From Clostridium ljungdahlii (GTDB taxonomy: Bacteria > Bacillota > Clostridia > Clostridiales > Clostridiaceae): DNA of 64,000 nucleotides. Below are positions 1-7,985 of the stretch, one piece after another. The translations under genes and the position numbers were made by a program. Within the stretch, counting starts at the first letter, position 1; each line of letters opens with the position of its first letter. The stretch covers positions 62,001-126,000 of the forward strand of contig NZ_LITT01000064.1 in NCBI RefSeq assembly GCF_001636845.1, written 5' to 3'. The notes under the pieces are model-generated. The model was given only the letters and a program-made list of their open reading frames with translations. It was not told the DNA's origin and did not search any database.

Positions 1-5
1 TTGTA

Positions 6-893
6 GTGAGGTTTTTAGTACTTAGAAATTCTATTTCAGTTTATGCCTTTGGGTTGGTTTCCATAGTAGCAATTATACGATCTTTTTTTGTACTCGGGTT
101 TTTCAACATAATAAAATTAAATGAAATGAGAACAGCCGCTAACCAGCAAAAAGAGCAAAATAGATATATGCTGCTGCTTATTTCAAACTTATATGCAGAA
201 TCTGTACAATTAAAAAAATCCCTAACCTTTGCAGAAAATATTACAAGAGACTGTTACACTTTATATGAATCTTTCAAAACCAATTATTCAAAATTGAATA
301 GAGATGAATTGTCACAAAGCTTATTAAAAATTGCAGGTCAAGTGCATGAAATTAAAAAGGACAACCAAAGAATATATTCTGGACTTTCTAAAATGATTTT
401 ATCCGAAAATTCTAAGGACTATATGAATCTTGAAGAAATCGGCAATATAATAGTAGATACAAATAAAAAATATTCTATTGCTCTTGGAAAAAACATTGAT
501 TTTTCAATAAATATAACATCTAGCGGCATCCCTGATCTTCATATTTATACTGTACTGTCACTTATAAATAACTTAGTATCAAATTCTGTAGAGTCCATAG
601 AAAATACAGGTACTGTAAAAATCTATATAAGCAAAATAGAAGACTTAATTAAATTTCAAGTCTCTGATAATGGCGTAGGAATACCTGAAAAGAAAAAGGA
701 TCTCATTTTTAAGCCCGGCTATACAACAAAATATAATAAGCTAGGAAAACCATCAACAGGAATAGGTCTTTCTTATGTAAAACAAACAGTTACAAATTTG
801 AAAGGAAGAATCATGCTGGAAAGCACATATAGTTCAGGTGAAACTACTTTTACTATTGAGCTTCCAATTAAAAGTCTGATAAAGGAAGGATGA
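6..893 (+). CDS. GlnK-like sensor histidine kinase (5' end outside window)
   Basis: C-terminal part of a sensor kinase. A hydrophobic stretch (about residues 10-36) leads into a linker, an H-box-like HEIKKDN (His about 114), an N-box with NN at 188-189, the G1 motif DNGVGIP at about 221 and a G2 motif STGIGLS at about 250. This is the HATPase arrangement of the DcuS/GlnK-type kinases. The frame is still open at base 3, and the family normally has a longer membrane or sensor N-terminus, so the GTG at base 6 is probably internal. It lies 7 bp before a GlnL-like regulator, so the two form a two-component pair. By analogy with Bacillus GlnK/GlnL it may sense glutamine, but no target gene is visible here. 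Confidence 0.75.
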   Translation: MRFLVLRNSISVYAFGLVSIVAIIRSFFVLGFFNIIKLNEMRTAANQQKEQNRYMLLLISNLYAESVQLKKSLTFAENITRDCYTLYESFKTNYSKLNRDELSQSLLKIAGQVHEIKKDNQRIYSGLSKMILSENSKDYMNLEEIGNIIVDTNKKYSIALGKNIDFSINITSSGIPDLHIYTVLSLINNLVSNSVESIENTGTVKIYISKIEDLIKFQVSDNGVGIPEKKKDLIFKPGYTTKYNKLGKPSTGIGLSYVKQTVTNLKGRIMLESTYSSGETTFTIELPIKSLIKEG

Positions 894-900
894 TACAAAC

Positions 901-1827
901 ATGAGATTTTTTATTGTAGACGATGATGAAGCTATTCGTTCAATGTTATCTGAAATAATTGAAGATTACAATTTAGGAGAAGTTGTTGGTGAGGCATCAA
1001 ATGGCGTCCCCATATCAAGCAGCTTTCTATGTACTAAAAAAATAGACATACTTATAATCGATCTTTTAATGCCAGTTAAAGATGGTCTTCAAACTATAAG
1101 TGAACTTGACCCTTCTTTCAAAGGTAAATCAATAATGCTATCCCAAGTAGAAAACAAAGAAATGATAGGAAAGGCTTATTCTTTAGGCGTACAATACTAT
1201 ATTACAAAGCCAATAAATAGGCTTGAGGTAATTGGCGTTATAAAAAAAGTAATTGAACAAATAAAAATTGAAAAATCCATAAATTATATTCAAGATACCT
1301 TAAACTTTTTAAAAATGGATACACGGGATGATAAAAACAGTTCAAAATCAAATAAAGGTATTTTAGAATACAGTGAATTTATATTAAATCAATTAGGTAT
1401 AATTGCTGAAAGCGGCAGTAAAGATCTACTATCCATTGTAGAATATTTATATACCCGTGAGAACGAAAAAACTATTGAAAAGGATTTCCCATCTTTAAAA
1501 GAAATATTCACTAAAACCTCTGAAAAGAAACTTGGACAAAGTTCTTCTTCAATTGATATAAAAAAAGAGGTAAAAGCATCAGAACAAAGAGTTAGAAGGG
1601 CCGTACTTCAGTCACTAAATTATATATCCTCTCTTGGGCTTACAGACTATTCCAACCCAAAATTTGAAGAATATGCTGCTGAATTTTTCGATTTTACAGA
1701 AGTGAGAAAAAAAATGCTGGAACTAAAAAATAATACTCCCCTTAGTCAACCTATACATATAAATGTTAAAAAGTTTATCAAAGTTTTATATATAAAATCA
1801 AAAAACTACAAAAACAATGATATATAA
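901..1827 (+). CDS. GlnL-like response regulator with YcbB-type C-terminal domain
   Basis: 308 aa. The N-terminal receiver domain has acidic residues VDDDE at 6-10, the likely phosphoacceptor Asp54 (IIDLLMP) and the conserved Lys in the TKP motif near residue 104. The second half, about residues 150-300, is not a normal winged helix. It resembles the YcbB domain that follows the receiver in Bacillus GlnL. The gene starts 7 bp after the kinase and is surely co-transcribed. Its stop codon TAA is also the first bases of a structured repeat that begins immediately behind it. The function, control of glutamine or amino-acid uptake genes, is inferred from the family only. Confidence 0.75.
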   Translation: MRFFIVDDDEAIRSMLSEIIEDYNLGEVVGEASNGVPISSSFLCTKKIDILIIDLLMPVKDGLQTISELDPSFKGKSIMLSQVENKEMIGKAYSLGVQYYITKPINRLEVIGVIKKVIEQIKIEKSINYIQDTLNFLKMDTRDDKNSSKSNKGILEYSEFILNQLGIIAESGSKDLLSIVEYLYTRENEKTIEKDFPSLKEIFTKTSEKKLGQSSSSIDIKKEVKASEQRVRRAVLQSLNYISSLGLTDYSNPKFEEYAAEFFDFTEVRKKMLELKNNTPLSQPIHINVKKFIKVLYIKSKNYKNNDI

Positions 1828-2010
1828 ACAGAGTTCTTGGCATCAGGTTGAGTTTTGACTCCACCTGATGCTTATTAACAGGCTTCTTAGTGCTTCAGCA
1901 GTTAGAAGGCGTTATCCTTTAGGAAAAATCGTTATCCAGGCGCGTAGCAGTGCTTATCCCCCACTTTGGTAGAAGATGGGGGTGTTAGCAATGGTAGCGA
2001 TCGGATAAAA
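1825..2010 (+). repeat. Structured interspersed repeat, copy R1
   Basis: About 185 bp beginning TAAACAGAGTTCTTGGCATC and ending CGGATAAAA. It contains several hairpins in a row: a GCATCAGG/CCTGATGC stem around GAGT/ACTC, a TTAGTGCTTCAGCAGTTAGAA hairpin, two GTTATCC motifs, and a CCCCCA/TGGGGG hairpin. Copies of the same unit occur at 12134-12267, 14107-14230 and 30384-30567, with short remnants near 24751 and 42428. This copy starts exactly at the stop codon of the upstream regulator gene. Confidence 0.85.
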
Positions 2011-2050
2011 AAATAGTATCAGAATTTTTACTAAAATTCTGATACTATTG
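2009..2050. terminator. Bidirectional terminator hairpin after infC
   Basis: A 19-nt stem (AATAGTATCAGAATTTT and its complement) is flanked by A- and T-tracts. Read on the minus strand it ends in a run of T and terminates infC. Confidence 0.8.
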
Positions 2051-2070
2051 TTCTATTTTTACTAAGTACT

Positions 2071-2574
2071 CTATTTCTTGGGGGCTAAAATCATAAACAT
2101 ATTATTCCCTTCCAATTTAGGTGCTCTTTCCACTACTGAGCTTTCATCTAATTTACTTAAAAATGTGTCGAAAACTTTCCTACCTAAACTTGTATAATTA
2201 TTTTGTCTCCCCCTAAACCTTATAGAAACCTTTACTTTATTTCCTTTGGTCAAAAATTTTCTCGCATTGTTTGCCTTGATTTCTATATCATTTTCCTCAA
2301 TAGTAGCACTTAATCTAACTTCCTTTAACTCTACAATTTTTTGATTCTTTTTAGCTTGTTTTGCTTTTTTAGATTGCTCATAAAGAAATTTACTATAATT
2401 CATTATCTTACATACAGGTGGTTTAGCCTGCGGCGAAACTGCTACTAAATCCATACCCTGCTCTCTTGCCATATTTAAAGCATCTTTAGTATTTACAATC
2501 TCACTTTCTTTTTCTCCTACCAATCTAATCTTGTCTGCCCTAATTTCTTCATTTAAGTTATTTTTTTTATTAAT
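2071..2574 (-). CDS. infC: Translation initiation factor IF-3, ATT start
   Basis: IF-3 binds the 30S subunit, keeps it from 50S and proofreads the start codon. The protein shows the family's N-domain (LNEEIRADKIRLVG, PQAKPPVCKIMNY) and C-domain (FRGRQNN, LEGNNMFMILAPK). The open frame reaches GTG codons at 2589 and 2583, but these lie inside a perfect GGAGGTG ribosome site. The codon 8 nt downstream of GGAGG is ATT at 2574, giving INKKNNLNEEIRAD. ATT is the classic autoregulated infC start, so I chose it (167 aa). The usual neighbours rpmI and rplT are absent and the sequence is rather divergent, so this may be a second, stand-alone IF-3. Confidence 0.88.
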   Translation of the reverse strand: MNKKNNLNEEIRADKIRLVGEKESEIVNTKDALNMAREQGMDLVAVSPQAKPPVCKIMNYSKFLYEQSKKAKQAKKNQKIVELKEVRLSATIEENDIEIKANNARKFLTKGNKVKVSIRFRGRQNNYTSLGRKVFDTFLSKLDESSVVERAPKLEGNNMFMILAPKK

Positions 2575-2612
2575 AGTATACACCTCCACAAATTAAAGTT
2601 TACCTATTTACT

Positions 2613-2641
2613 ATTATATATAAGCATTCAGTCTTGTGCAA
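2613..2641 (-). promoter_or_regulatory. Promoter of infC
   Basis: On the minus strand, TTGCAC at 2641-2636 and TATAAT at 2618-2613 are separated by 17 bp, a near-consensus sigma-A promoter about 40 bp upstream of the infC ribosome site. Confidence 0.7.
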
Positions 2642-2720
2642 CCACAAAATATGGTTATTCATCTCATTTTCTCAATATTTTTCAATTGTAATAATAAATA
2701 TGATCTTTAGTTTTCCTAAT

Positions 2721-3566
2721 CTATATATTTTCTATTATTGCTTTAATTAGTTTTGTAAACTTTTCACTGGCATAGAGGGAATTTTTTATAACTTCTTCAT
2801 GATTTAGGGCTTGTTTCAATATTCCTGCTGCCATATTAGTTATGCAGGATATTCCAATAGTTCTCATATCACTGTGATTTGCCACAATCACCTCAGGAAC
2901 TGTGGACATTCCCACTGCATCTCCTCCTAATACACTTAACATCTTTATTTCAGCTGGCGTTTCATAGCTTGGCCCACTCATGTAAGCATATACTCCTTCT
3001 TGAATTGATATGTGCAATTCACCTGCCACCTTTTTTACCATTTCTCTAAGATGACTATCATATGCCTCAGACATATCTGGAAATCTAGGTCCAAATTTCT
3101 CCAAGTTCTGTCCTATTAAAGGATTTTGTCCTGATAGATTTAGGTGATCCCTTATAAGCATCAGATCTCCACTTTTATAACTTTTATTTATTCCTCCTGC
3201 AGCATTAGTTACTATTAGATTTTGAATTCCCAACATTTTCATAACTCTAACAGGAAAAGTCACTTCTTTCATTGAATATCCTTCATAATAATGAAATCTA
3301 CCCTGCATGGCAGCTACTACCTTACCTTGAAGCTTTCCTATAACAAGACAGCTCTTATGACCTTCCACTGTAGAAATAGGGAAGTTTGGTATTTCACTAT
3401 AAGGATATATTTTTTTGTCTTCAATTTCATCTGCAATATGTCCAAGACCCGATCCAAGTATAAGTGCTATCTCTGGTTTTAACTTTACTCTAGAACTTAT
3501 ATAATTTGCAGCTTCCTCTATATTTGAGCTTAAATCCGTATCATTTTTTTTAAACATTAAATGCAT
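2721..3566 (-). CDS. Purine nucleoside phosphorylase (trimeric class)
   Basis: Cleaves purine nucleosides with phosphate to base plus (deoxy)ribose-1-phosphate in purine salvage. 281 aa, the usual length of the trimeric PNP/MTAP family. Visible signatures are the phosphate-binding LGSGLGHIAD (about residues 37-46), GRFHYYEGY, the VTNAAGGINKSY loop, the substrate region GPSYETPAEIKM and GMSTVPEVIVANH. The start ATG is preceded by GAGGAAG; a second ATG three codons later is also possible. It stands alone between infC and a corrinoid-protein gene, with no shared pathway evident. A shorter PunA/DeoD naming choice is open, but the enzyme class is clear. Confidence 0.92.
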   Translation of the reverse strand: MHLMFKKNDTDLSSNIEEAANYISSRVKLKPEIALILGSGLGHIADEIEDKKIYPYSEIPNFPISTVEGHKSCLVIGKLQGKVVAAMQGRFHYYEGYSMKEVTFPVRVMKMLGIQNLIVTNAAGGINKSYKSGDLMLIRDHLNLSGQNPLIGQNLEKFGPRFPDMSEAYDSHLREMVKKVAGELHISIQEGVYAYMSGPSYETPAEIKMLSVLGGDAVGMSTVPEVIVANHSDMRTIGISCITNMAAGILKQALNHEEVIKNSLYASEKFTKLIKAIIENI

Positions 3567-3611
3567 CTCACTTCCTCTCTGCTAAATTTTATTATAGCAC
3601 AAAATTTTCAA

Positions 3612-4247
3612 CTATTTTATAGATTTCATCCCATATATTTCTTTACAGTATTGTACTGTTTCCTGAATTGTTCTAGGGAAAAAGTCTGCCTTTACATATT
3701 CACAAACCTGTTCATCCAATACTCCCCCTCCAATTAATATCTTAACCTCTTTTCCAAACTCTGTATTTCTTATAGATTGTATACATTCCTTTAAATTTTC
3801 AAAGCAATTTGTTAAAAGACATGAAATGGCTACAACCTTAGGATGATATTCTTTAATTGCCTTAATAAATTTCTCAGTTGATACATCTGTTCCTAGATCA
3901 ATTACTTTAAAATCATTACTGCTCATGGCAGTACATACTATGTTTTTACCTACATCATGTATATCTCCATAAATAGTTCCCATAACAAATACCCCATATT
4001 TAGCTGTGCCAGATGGCATTAAATCTTTAAGTATTTGTGAAACTTCTTTAAATATTTCTCCTGATATAATAAGTTCAGACATAAAGTATCTTTTTTCTTG
4101 AAATCTTTTTCCTACAATTTCAATACCCTTTTGCAAATAACCTACAATATCCATTACAGGTACATTTGCTTTTATAAGAGCATTTACTTCTTCAATGACT
4201 AAATCTTCATCAAGTTCTGCCATTGCATCTATAAGTACTTTGCTCAT
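3612..4247 (-). CDS. Corrinoid (B12-binding) methyl-transfer protein, copy 1
   Basis: Small corrinoid protein that carries a methyl group on cobalt between a substrate methyltransferase and a tetrahydrofolate methyltransferase. It has an N-terminal helical cap domain (about 1-80) and a Rossmann B12 domain with the DxHxxG motif D95-I-H97-DVG100, then SCLLTNCF and IGGG contacts. The open frame starts at 4265, but the good ribosome site AGGGGGA is spaced for the ATG at 4247, giving MSKVLIDAMAELDED. It is clearly diverged from the two near-identical corrinoid proteins at 7986 and 19007. It is divergent from a PucR-type regulator, with no methyltransferase beside it. Confidence 0.87.
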   Translation of the reverse strand: MSKVLIDAMAELDEDLVIEEVNALIKANVPVMDIVGYLQKGIEIVGKRFQEKRYFMSELIISGEIFKEVSQILKDLMPSGTAKYGVFVMGTIYGDIHDVGKNIVCTAMSSNDFKVIDLGTDVSTEKFIKAIKEYHPKVVAISCLLTNCFENLKECIQSIRNTEFGKEVKILIGGGVLDEQVCEYVKADFFPRTIQETVQYCKEIYGMKSIK

Positions 4248-4436
4248 AAAAAATATCCCCCTCATAATTTATACTTATGTATATAAACTATCATAAATAC
4301 ATCCATAAAGCATCATACAATATGAAGAAATTTTAACGTAAAAGTAGACAATATGTGTAATATGCTTTTCTAATAATAAATTAACTCTTTTATTATGTCA
4401 AATAATAGGTTATTATGATACTGAGAGGTGTTTAAT

Positions 4437-5990
4437 ATGGGAATGAATCTGGGTACTTTCCTAGACAAAATAAAAAATTATAATCCTAGGTTATATATTT
4501 CACAAACAGAAGGAATAACAATTAAATATGTTAAACTCCTTGAAAAAAATCAAACTTTATTTGAGCCAGACCATTTGTATGTATGCGAAACCTTTAATTT
4601 TAAAAAAATTCCATCACAAAAAGGCGCTGTAAATATACTTTGTATTAAAATTGACGATCTTCAATATAAACCGGATAAAAATTCCATAATAAATTTAATA
4701 GTTTTAAATACTACTATGGATATATTTAAAACTTTCAATGAAATACAAAGCATCTTAATAAATTATCAGGAATTTAGTATAGCTTCAACAAAACTATTAG
4801 ATGCTTTAATAAGTGGAAAAGGACTTGAATATATAGTAAATACGGGATGTGAGATTCTTAAAAACCCTATATGTATCCTAGATCTTAGCTTTAAGCTCAT
4901 TGCATCTTCTAAAGATATTAAAGTAGAGGATCCTGTATGGATTGAGCTTTTAACTAAAGGCTACTGTTCCTACAACTTTGTACCTAAGTCAAATGTTCGA
5001 AATTTTATTGATGTAGTACACAAAAGCAGTTCTCCTATTTTTATAGGAAAAGATAAATTTAGAATTCCACGTATAATATCAAATATTAAAATTAACGATA
5101 AAGTAGTTGGATATGTAACTGCATTGGAATGTCAAAAACCATTTTCTAGAAATGACATAGAATTTATCTTTCTTTTATGTAAAGTAGCTGCTTCTGAAAT
5201 GCAAAAAAACAGTTCCCTACAAAACATAAAAGGATTGAAATATGAAAATTTTATCATGGATTTACTCAATGGAAAAGAAACGGACAAACGAGTTATTGAA
5301 GAAAGGTCGAAATTTTTAGATTTACATTTCAAACCTAATCTCTATATACTTGTAGTAAATGTGCCTCAAAATAATTTTGTAAACATCCCTCTTCACAGGG
5401 TAAGAGATTCTATTGAATATATGCTAGTAGGAAGTAAATCTGTCATATATGAAAATTCTGTTGTCATACTAATAAGTCAAAAAAATAAAATATCAGATAT
5501 TGAGCATAGTTTTAGTAAAGTCATAGACTTCTTTAAAAAAAATAATATACATGGTGGTTTAAGTAGATGTTTTCATGATCTAGCTAATACCAGAAAATAC
5601 TATGAGCAATCTTTAAAAGCTATTACACTTGGTATGGGACTGAAAATAAATAAGTTTCTTTTTTTCTACGAAGATTTAGCAATATTCCACCTATTAGAAA
5701 CATGTTCGTCAAAAAGTGATTTAAAAAATTTTTGTCATGATTCAATATTTAACTTAATGAGATATGATAAATCCCATAGTACCAAGTATTTAAAGTGCCT
5801 TCGTTTTTATTTGTCAAATGAGAAAAATCAGTTAAAAACATCAAAAACCTTAAATATTTGCAGGAGTACTTTAGTCCATCGTATAGAAAAAATTCAAGAA
5901 ATTATGGGTGTTAATTTAAATGATGTAAAACTTACATTTCATCTCAATTTAAGTTTTATTATACTTGAATATATTGATGAATTTAAATAG
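4437..5990 (+). CDS. PucR/CdaR-type transcriptional regulator
   Basis: About 517 aa. The C-terminal 60 residues carry the PucR-type helix-turn-helix (TSKTLNICRSTLVHRIEKIQ). Before it lies a GGDEF-like/CdaR middle region (HGGLSRCFHDLANTRKYYEQS, residues about 365-390). The N-terminal half looks like a GAF-type ligand domain (PICILDLSFKLIASSKD). The GTG at 4428 is part of the ribosome site GAGAGGTG; the ATG at 4437 is correctly spaced. It lies between a divergent corrinoid gene and the reductive activator gene, a place where such regulators control demethylation genes in acetogens. The inducer is unknown; a methylated or methoxylated compound is an inference. Confidence 0.8.
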   Translation: MGMNLGTFLDKIKNYNPRLYISQTEGITIKYVKLLEKNQTLFEPDHLYVCETFNFKKIPSQKGAVNILCIKIDDLQYKPDKNSIINLIVLNTTMDIFKTFNEIQSILINYQEFSIASTKLLDALISGKGLEYIVNTGCEILKNPICILDLSFKLIASSKDIKVEDPVWIELLTKGYCSYNFVPKSNVRNFIDVVHKSSSPIFIGKDKFRIPRIISNIKINDKVVGYVTALECQKPFSRNDIEFIFLLCKVAASEMQKNSSLQNIKGLKYENFIMDLLNGKETDKRVIEERSKFLDLHFKPNLYILVVNVPQNNFVNIPLHRVRDSIEYMLVGSKSVIYENSVVILISQKNKISDIEHSFSKVIDFFKKNNIHGGLSRCFHDLANTRKYYEQSLKAITLGMGLKINKFLFFYEDLAIFHLLETCSSKSDLKNFCHDSIFNLMRYDKSHSTKYLKCLRFYLSNEKNQLKTSKTLNICRSTLVHRIEKIQEIMGVNLNDVKLTFHLNLSFIILEYIDEFK

Positions 5991-6039
5991 GTTGTTTATA
6001 TTTATCAATATAAATTTCATATCATTGGGGGTATCTTAA

Positions 6040-6402
6040 ATGAACAATTACATAGTTACTTTTAAACCTGAAAACCGCAGAATATCTGTCTGTGAGGGAA
6101 CTACCCTTAAAGAAGCTATCACAGCTGAAGGATTAGATTTCGATTTTCCCTGTGGTGGAATGGGCACCTGTGGCAAATGTAGAATTAAAATATTAGATAA
6201 AAACTTAAACGCTACAGAAAAGGAACTTAAATTTTTAGAAGGAAAAGAACTTAGTGAAGGTATACACCTTGCTTGTGAAACTAAGGTATATAGTGATATA
6301 ACCGTTCAACTAAATGAAAAGAAAAATGAAGTTTATAATATACTCCAATCATCCACAGAAAAACTTTTACTATTAAACCTCTTATTGAAAAAGTTTACGT
6401 AG
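6040..6402 (+). CDS. Corrinoid reductive activator, N-terminal [2Fe-2S] part (frameshifted gene)
   Basis: First part of a RACE/RamA-type activator that re-reduces inactive Co(II) corrinoid proteins. The [2Fe-2S] ferredoxin domain has Cys38, Cys44, Cys47 and Cys79 (PCGGMGTCGKC and ACE). After codon GAA at 6358 the reading frame runs on only to a TAG at 6400. Shifting one base back within the A5 run at 6359-6363 restores KTFTIKPLIEKVYVEVDLPS and joins the next entry without a break. The two entries are therefore one gene of about 615 codons. The cause is a missing A, a sequencing error, or ribosomal slippage. Confidence 0.88.
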   Translation: MNNYIVTFKPENRRISVCEGTTLKEAITAEGLDFDFPCGGMGTCGKCRIKILDKNLNATEKELKFLEGKELSEGIHLACETKVYSDITVQLNEKKNEVYNILQSSTEKLLLLNLLLKKFT

Positions 6403-6410
6403 AAGTAGAC

Positions 6411-7892
6411 TTGCCTTCTTTAGATAAGCAAAAATCTGATTTAAAACGTTTAAAAGAAAAATTAATGCTGAAAAAGCCAAATTATAAAAATATTAAAATA
6501 AATATTTCTGTTTTAAAGGAACTTCCCGTGAAACTTCGTGAAGCAAACCACCATATAACTGCAGTTATTCACGGCAATGAGATTATTGGTATAGAAACTG
6601 GAAATACTGAAAAGACTATGCTTGGTGTAGCTTTTGATATTGGTACCACTACTATTGTAGCTTATCTAATGGATCTACATACTGGAAAGAAACTTGCTGT
6701 TTCTTCAGCAATGAACCCGCAAATAAAGTTCGGTGCAGATGTAATTACACGTACAACTTTTGCCAACCAAAATGAAGATGGTGTTAAATTAATGCAATCC
6801 ACTCTCTTAAATGTATTAAATAAATTAATTGAAGATAGTGTAAATAAAGCAAACATGTTAAAGGAGAACATATATGCAATTACCATTGTGGGAAATACCT
6901 GCATGCACCATCTACTTCTAGGTCTTACTCCAAAATATATTGCATATATACCCTATGTTCCTGTAATAAGCGAAACTCTCGAAGTAAAATCATCAGATCT
7001 TGACCTTCACATTAATCCATCAGGTAAGGTATTTGTACTTCCAAATATCGCTGGATTTGTAGGAGCAGATACTGTAGCTGTAATTTTAGCCTCAGAAATG
7101 GATAAAAGTGAAGATGTAAAATTAGCTATCGACATAGGTACTAATGGTGAAATAGTCCTTGGATCTTCAAAGAAACTTGTATCCTGTTCTGCTGCAGCAG
7201 GTCCTGCTTTTGAGGGTGCTCAAATAAGCAGCGGTATGAGAGGTGCAAAAGGCGCTATAGATCATGTAAGCTTTGGAAAATCTCTAAACTACACTGTTAT
7301 AGGAAATGAAAAGCCTGAAGGTATTTGCGGATCTGCTCTACTTGATATTGTAGCGGGACTTGTAAGACTTGGAATAATAAATAAAAGAGGAAAGCTCTTA
7401 TCACCTGCCGACTTTATAAATCCAAATGCAATTCCATTTAAAGATAATGTAGTAACCTATGAAGGCGCAAATGCCTTCTTAATAGTTCCTCCATCAGAGA
7501 CAGCACATGGACGTGCTATTATGCTTACTCAAAATGATATAACTTCACTTCAGCTAGCAAAAGGAGCTATATCCGCAGGTATAAACATACTTATAAAAAA
7601 GTGTAATATAACTACAAATGATATAAAAGAAGTGATTTTAGCCGGTGCTTTTGGAAACTATATGAACCCCCATAGTGCCTGCACAATAGGTTTAATTCCA
7701 CCAGAGCTCGAAAATAAGATACAATTAGTAGGAAATGCTGCTGGTACTGGTTCTATGCTTGCCCTACTATCAAATGAAGAATATAAGCATTCTAATACTA
7801 TAGCCAGTAAAGTAACTTACGTTGAATTAGGAGCACAAAAGGATTTTAACAGAGAATTTGCTCATGGGATGCAATTTCAAGATTATAAATAG
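6411..7892 (+). CDS. Corrinoid reductive activator, ASKHA ATPase part (frameshifted gene)
   Basis: Second part of the RACE-type activator, in the -1 frame relative to the first. After a linker it carries the DUF4445/ASKHA ATPase fold: phosphate-1 motif FDIGTTTIVAYLMD, then GNTCMHHLLLGL, NIAGFVGADTV, AIDIGTNGEIVLGS and the late AGAFGNYMNP loop. ATP hydrolysis drives electron transfer from the [2Fe-2S] centre to cobalt. The apparent TTG start at 6411 has no ribosome site, and conserved sequence continues upstream in frame, so it is not a true start. It serves the three corrinoid proteins nearby. A terminator hairpin follows at 7897. Confidence 0.88.
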   Translation: MPSLDKQKSDLKRLKEKLMLKKPNYKNIKINISVLKELPVKLREANHHITAVIHGNEIIGIETGNTEKTMLGVAFDIGTTTIVAYLMDLHTGKKLAVSSAMNPQIKFGADVITRTTFANQNEDGVKLMQSTLLNVLNKLIEDSVNKANMLKENIYAITIVGNTCMHHLLLGLTPKYIAYIPYVPVISETLEVKSSDLDLHINPSGKVFVLPNIAGFVGADTVAVILASEMDKSEDVKLAIDIGTNGEIVLGSSKKLVSCSAAAGPAFEGAQISSGMRGAKGAIDHVSFGKSLNYTVIGNEKPEGICGSALLDIVAGLVRLGIINKRGKLLSPADFINPNAIPFKDNVVTYEGANAFLIVPPSETAHGRAIMLTQNDITSLQLAKGAISAGINILIKKCNITTNDIKEVILAGAFGNYMNPHSACTIGLIPPELENKIQLVGNAAGTGSMLALLSNEEYKHSNTIASKVTYVELGAQKDFNREFAHGMQFQDYK

Positions 7893-7896
7893 AAAG

Positions 7897-7936
7897 GAAA
7901 AAATTCATCAGTTTAATTAAACTGGTGAATTTTTTT
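7897..7936. terminator. Terminator hairpin after the activator gene
   Basis: An AT-rich inverted repeat, AAAAATTCATCAGTTTAA / TTAAACTGGTGAATTTTT, followed by T-runs on both strands, between convergent genes. Confidence 0.8.
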
Positions 7937-7940
7937 CTTT

Positions 7941-7985
7941 CTACCTGCCTGTAGCTGCAGAATTCATTGCTTTTACATTTTCAAC
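7941..7985 (-). pseudogene. 3' remnant of a deleted URO-D-type methyltransferase gene
   Basis: Directly after the stop codon of the corrinoid gene the minus strand encodes VENVKAMNSAATGR and a stop. The intact methyltransferase at 17893-19005 ends VENVKAMISAATGK. In that second locus the corrinoid stop is followed at once by the methyltransferase start ATGAAAA. Here the joint reads TTGAAAATG, so a shared TGAAAA marks the deletion point: roughly codons 1-356 are gone and only the last 14 remain. Confidence 0.85.
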
